Positions 45,279-47,199 of a stretch of 47,199 bases of DNA are shown here, in pieces. The DNA is from Methanobacteriaceae archaeon (GTDB lineage Archaea > Methanobacteriota > Methanobacteria > Methanobacteriales > Methanobacteriaceae). The notes under the pieces were generated by a model. That model searched no databases. It saw only the letters and a list, made by a program, of their open reading frames with translations, and was not told where the DNA came from. Within the stretch, counting starts at the first letter, position 1. The number at the start of each line of letters is the position of its first letter. The position numbers were made by a program, and so were the translations under genes. The DNA lies in the NCBI GenBank assembly GCA_020854915.1, contig JAHKLT010000044.1, positions 1 through 47,199 on the forward strand. The letters are read 5' to 3'.

Positions 45279-46388
45279 CTAATCACCTACATTTAAAGTA
45301 ATGTCTAATTTTTCACCAATAAGTTTTAATAATTCAATTTCTTCTAAAACATTTTCAGGAGGGTTTTTGATTTTATAAAAATTCTGAGTTAATCCTTCTG
45401 TATTAGTAAAAGAACCTTCTTTTTCTAACCAAGAACAAATTGGTAAAACAATATCTGACTTTGAAGATGTTTCATTAAAATTGTCACCTATATATATCAC
45501 TGATTCTAAATTATTATCTTCAAGACAAGAACTAATATCTTCATTAATTAGGATTAAATTTTTAATTTCACTCAATAATTTCTTTAAATCTTCTTCAGAT
45601 AAAGGATCTAAATAATCCATAGATCCATAGGTATTACAATCTTTTAAAACTGGTAATATTTTTGAATTGTTCTCACTAGCTATTTTAGCTAAATCATTTA
45701 ATTCTTCTTTACTTTCTAACTTATTAAAGACAATAACAGAATTTTCTTTAAATTTATTTTTTACTTCATCTGGAAAATTTTCAATTAAATCTGAAATGGA
45801 TTCCAAAGTAAAATGTTTATTAGAATTTAAAGAACTTGTGGATAATTCTTTTGTATCACATGTAAAAATTTCTGCACCATTATCTTTAGCAATCATAATT
45901 CTACGACCAATTAAAGGATTTTCTTTTACAACATCACCTATAACAAAAATAAAATCAGCATTATTTAAATCATCATAAGAAGCAATATCCCCCTCATATT
46001 TAATAACATTACCTGATAAAAATCCTGACTTATTTATACCATAAGCTTTAGCAAATTCTGATATAATTTTATTTTCTTCATTAGTAGAATCACCAGAACT
46101 TATGATAGCTATATCTTCTGGAGAATTATTTTTAATAATTTCAACTATTTTATTAATAGCAGAATCTAAATCAGATTCTTCTAATTTACTATTTTCATTT
46201 ATATATGGTGTTAAAATCCTATTTTCAATAGCTTTTTTATAGCTATCCCTTCCCCTTAAACAGTTCTTTCCTTCATTTATAGGATGTCTTTTATAAGGAT
46301 ATGTTCCAACAATTTCATCATTATTGCAAACTAAATTTATCCCACATCCAACACTACATGAAGGGCAGATGCTCTTTTTTACAAACAT
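45279..46388 (-). CDS. Truncated FdhA-like molybdopterin-oxidoreductase-family protein
   Basis: This protein has 369 residues, about half of a normal FdhA. The N-terminus has the [4Fe-4S] motif C8-x2-C11-x3-C15...C43 (CPSCSVGCG, GKNCLRGR). Parts of the molybdopterin-oxidoreductase fold follow, including IAIISSGDSTNEENKI, ADFIFVIGDVV, NPLIGRRI and the late DIVLPICSWLEKEGSFTNTEG segment. I see no active-site Cys or selenocysteine (no in-frame TGA) at the position expected shortly after the cluster, and no C-terminal dinucleotide-binding domain. It may therefore be an electron-transfer or scaffold protein, comparable in build to NuoG or FwdB relatives. GAGGT precedes the ATG. It is the first gene of a three-gene unit. 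Confidence 0.82.
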   Translation of the reverse strand: MFVKKSICPSCSVGCGINLVCNNDEIVGTYPYKRHPINEGKNCLRGRDSYKKAIENRILTPYINENSKLEESDLDSAINKIVEIIKNNSPEDIAIISSGDSTNEENKIISEFAKAYGINKSGFLSGNVIKYEGDIASYDDLNNADFIFVIGDVVKENPLIGRRIMIAKDNGAEIFTCDTKELSTSSLNSNKHFTLESISDLIENFPDEVKNKFKENSVIVFNKLESKEELNDLAKIASENNSKILPVLKDCNTYGSMDYLDPLSEEDLKKLLSEIKNLILINEDISSCLEDNNLESVIYIGDNFNETSSKSDIVLPICSWLEKEGSFTNTEGLTQNFYKIKNPPENVLEEIELLKLIGEKLDITLNVGD

Positions 46389-47199
46389 ATTTTATACCTC
46401 AAATTTAAGATTTACCAAATAATATAATTTTTAATAAGATAGTATAGTTTTAAATCAAATAAAGAAAAAATTAACATAATTAATTCACATATTTCAAATA
46501 AAAACATCATAATTAATTTTTTCATATAATAATGTAAATTTGATGAAAAAATTAAAAATATTTTAAAAAAAGAATTATAAAGAAAGTGAATATAATATAA
46601 ATTAATATTAAAAATACATATATTCCAAAATAGATTAAAATTTAATCTTTGCTCTTTATAATAAAATATGCTCATAAACATCTAATATTAAGATATATTA
46701 ACATTCTATACTATCTTTGCTCAATAATATATTATTTAATAAATTACAATACATTGAAAATGCATATCGACACTAAGTAAAAATCTCGTTAAATATTAGA
46801 AATCTTAAACTTGTATCTATATTTGACTTTATTTTCATTCTTAATAAATATTTCTTAAGGAAAAGTTAACTTATACTAATTTTAAAATGAATCGTATAAA
46901 TGATAAATAACTATTTTGAATAATATAAAAATAAAAATTTAAAAAAAATTAAGGTTTTAATTATTATATTTAAAGTAATAGCTAATTATTTTATTTTTAA
47001 GTATATATTTTTATAGACGATTTTGTAAAATAGTGTGGAGTTTTTTCTTCGTATAAATTTTTTATTTTTGTTGGATTTTGGGTCTTTTTTTATTAAGCCC
47101 TACCCTTTTTCGATTTTTACACTTGAAATGGTTAGTCGTGTATTTTAAGGATTTAAAAATAGTTAGTTTTATATATTATTGAGGGTAAACTATTATTTA
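46389..47199. other. AT-rich region without a recognisable gene
   Basis: 811 bases to the window end. The first 60 hold the likely promoter of the FdhA-like gene (minus-strand AATTATATTA near 46425-46434). The 89-codon open frame at 46412-46681 is hydrophobic, low-complexity and overlaps that promoter, so I do not accept it. The last 170 bases change character: long T-runs with GTTGGATTTTGGGTC and a C-rich island (GCCCTACCC near 47097). They could belong to the leader or tail of a feature beyond the edge. Confidence 0.4.

Noticed and set aside
46412-46681. Minus-strand open frame of 89 codons upstream of the FdhA-like gene
   Set aside because: Hydrophobic low-complexity translation of AT-rich DNA overlapping the promoter; no ribosome binding site. 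A small membrane protein cannot be fully excluded.
47041-47199. T-rich end of the window considered as a structured RNA gene
   Set aside because: No stem or known RNA landmark could be built from the part that is visible.

Overview
The window is very AT-rich and comes from a hydrogenotrophic methanogenic archaeon of the order Methanobacteriales, most likely a Methanobrevibacter species. This rests on the complete F420-reducing hydrogenase operon (frhADGB), formate-dehydrogenase and MvhD-type proteins, large adhesin-like proteins, archaeal Hjc, GatB, type II methionine aminopeptidase and RNase P RNA, tRNAs without an encoded full CCA tail, and ribosome binding sites of the GGAGG/GGTGA type.

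Layout. (1) 1-1052 holds decayed mobile DNA: a broken IS630-type transposase that cuts off the start of a tyrosine-recombinase gene. (2) 1187-2428 is a minus-strand block of seven tRNA genes (Asn, Met-CAU, Glu, Leu, His, Cys, Trp) with hjc inside it; the tRNA-Trp intron carries box C/D guide-RNA motifs. (3) 2632-11377 is housekeeping: a radical SAM protein, gatB, a CBS-ParB-like protein, hisE, an acetyltransferase, larB, a frameshifted metallo-beta-lactamase-fold gene, hypF, and a Phr-type heat-shock regulator. (4) 11378-15417 is the heat-shock locus: phr is divergent from grpE-dnaK-dnaJ, and two identical 16-bp operator-like sites lie between the two promoters. (5) 15642-30772 is a minus-strand surface-protein island: three adhesin-like proteins and one secreted, membrane-anchored CobN-like (cobaltochelatase large-subunit-like) protein. 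(6) 30910-32122 contains two abutting transposase remnants. (7) 32269-34647 contains RNase P RNA directly behind initiator tRNA-Met, two membrane-anchored coiled-coil proteins and map. (8) 34669-38033 is frhADGB. (9) 38346-43396 has a Ser/Gly-repeat surface protein, tRNA-Arg(UCU) and a fourth adhesin with Pmp-like GGAI/FxxN repeats. (10) 43476-46388 has tRNA-Arg(CCU) and a three-gene set: FdhA-like (short), FdhB-like and MvhD-like. The last 811 bases hold no gene I can support.

How it fits together. FrhADGB takes electrons from H2 to F420. HypF (and possibly LarB, through nickel-pincer chemistry) belongs to nickel-enzyme maturation. The FdhA/FdhB/MvhD-like set looks like an electron-transfer module related to formate dehydrogenase and heterodisulfide reductase. 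The surface proteins share an Ig-like repeat family; three of the four adhesins end in the same distinctive last repeat.

The points most worth following up are the surface CobN-like protein, the Phr operator pair, the cluster of ATT/ATC near-cognate starts placed exactly 7 nt behind strong ribosome binding sites, the truncated FdhA-like protein, and the mosaic adhesin. All assignments are from reading motifs; no database search was run.
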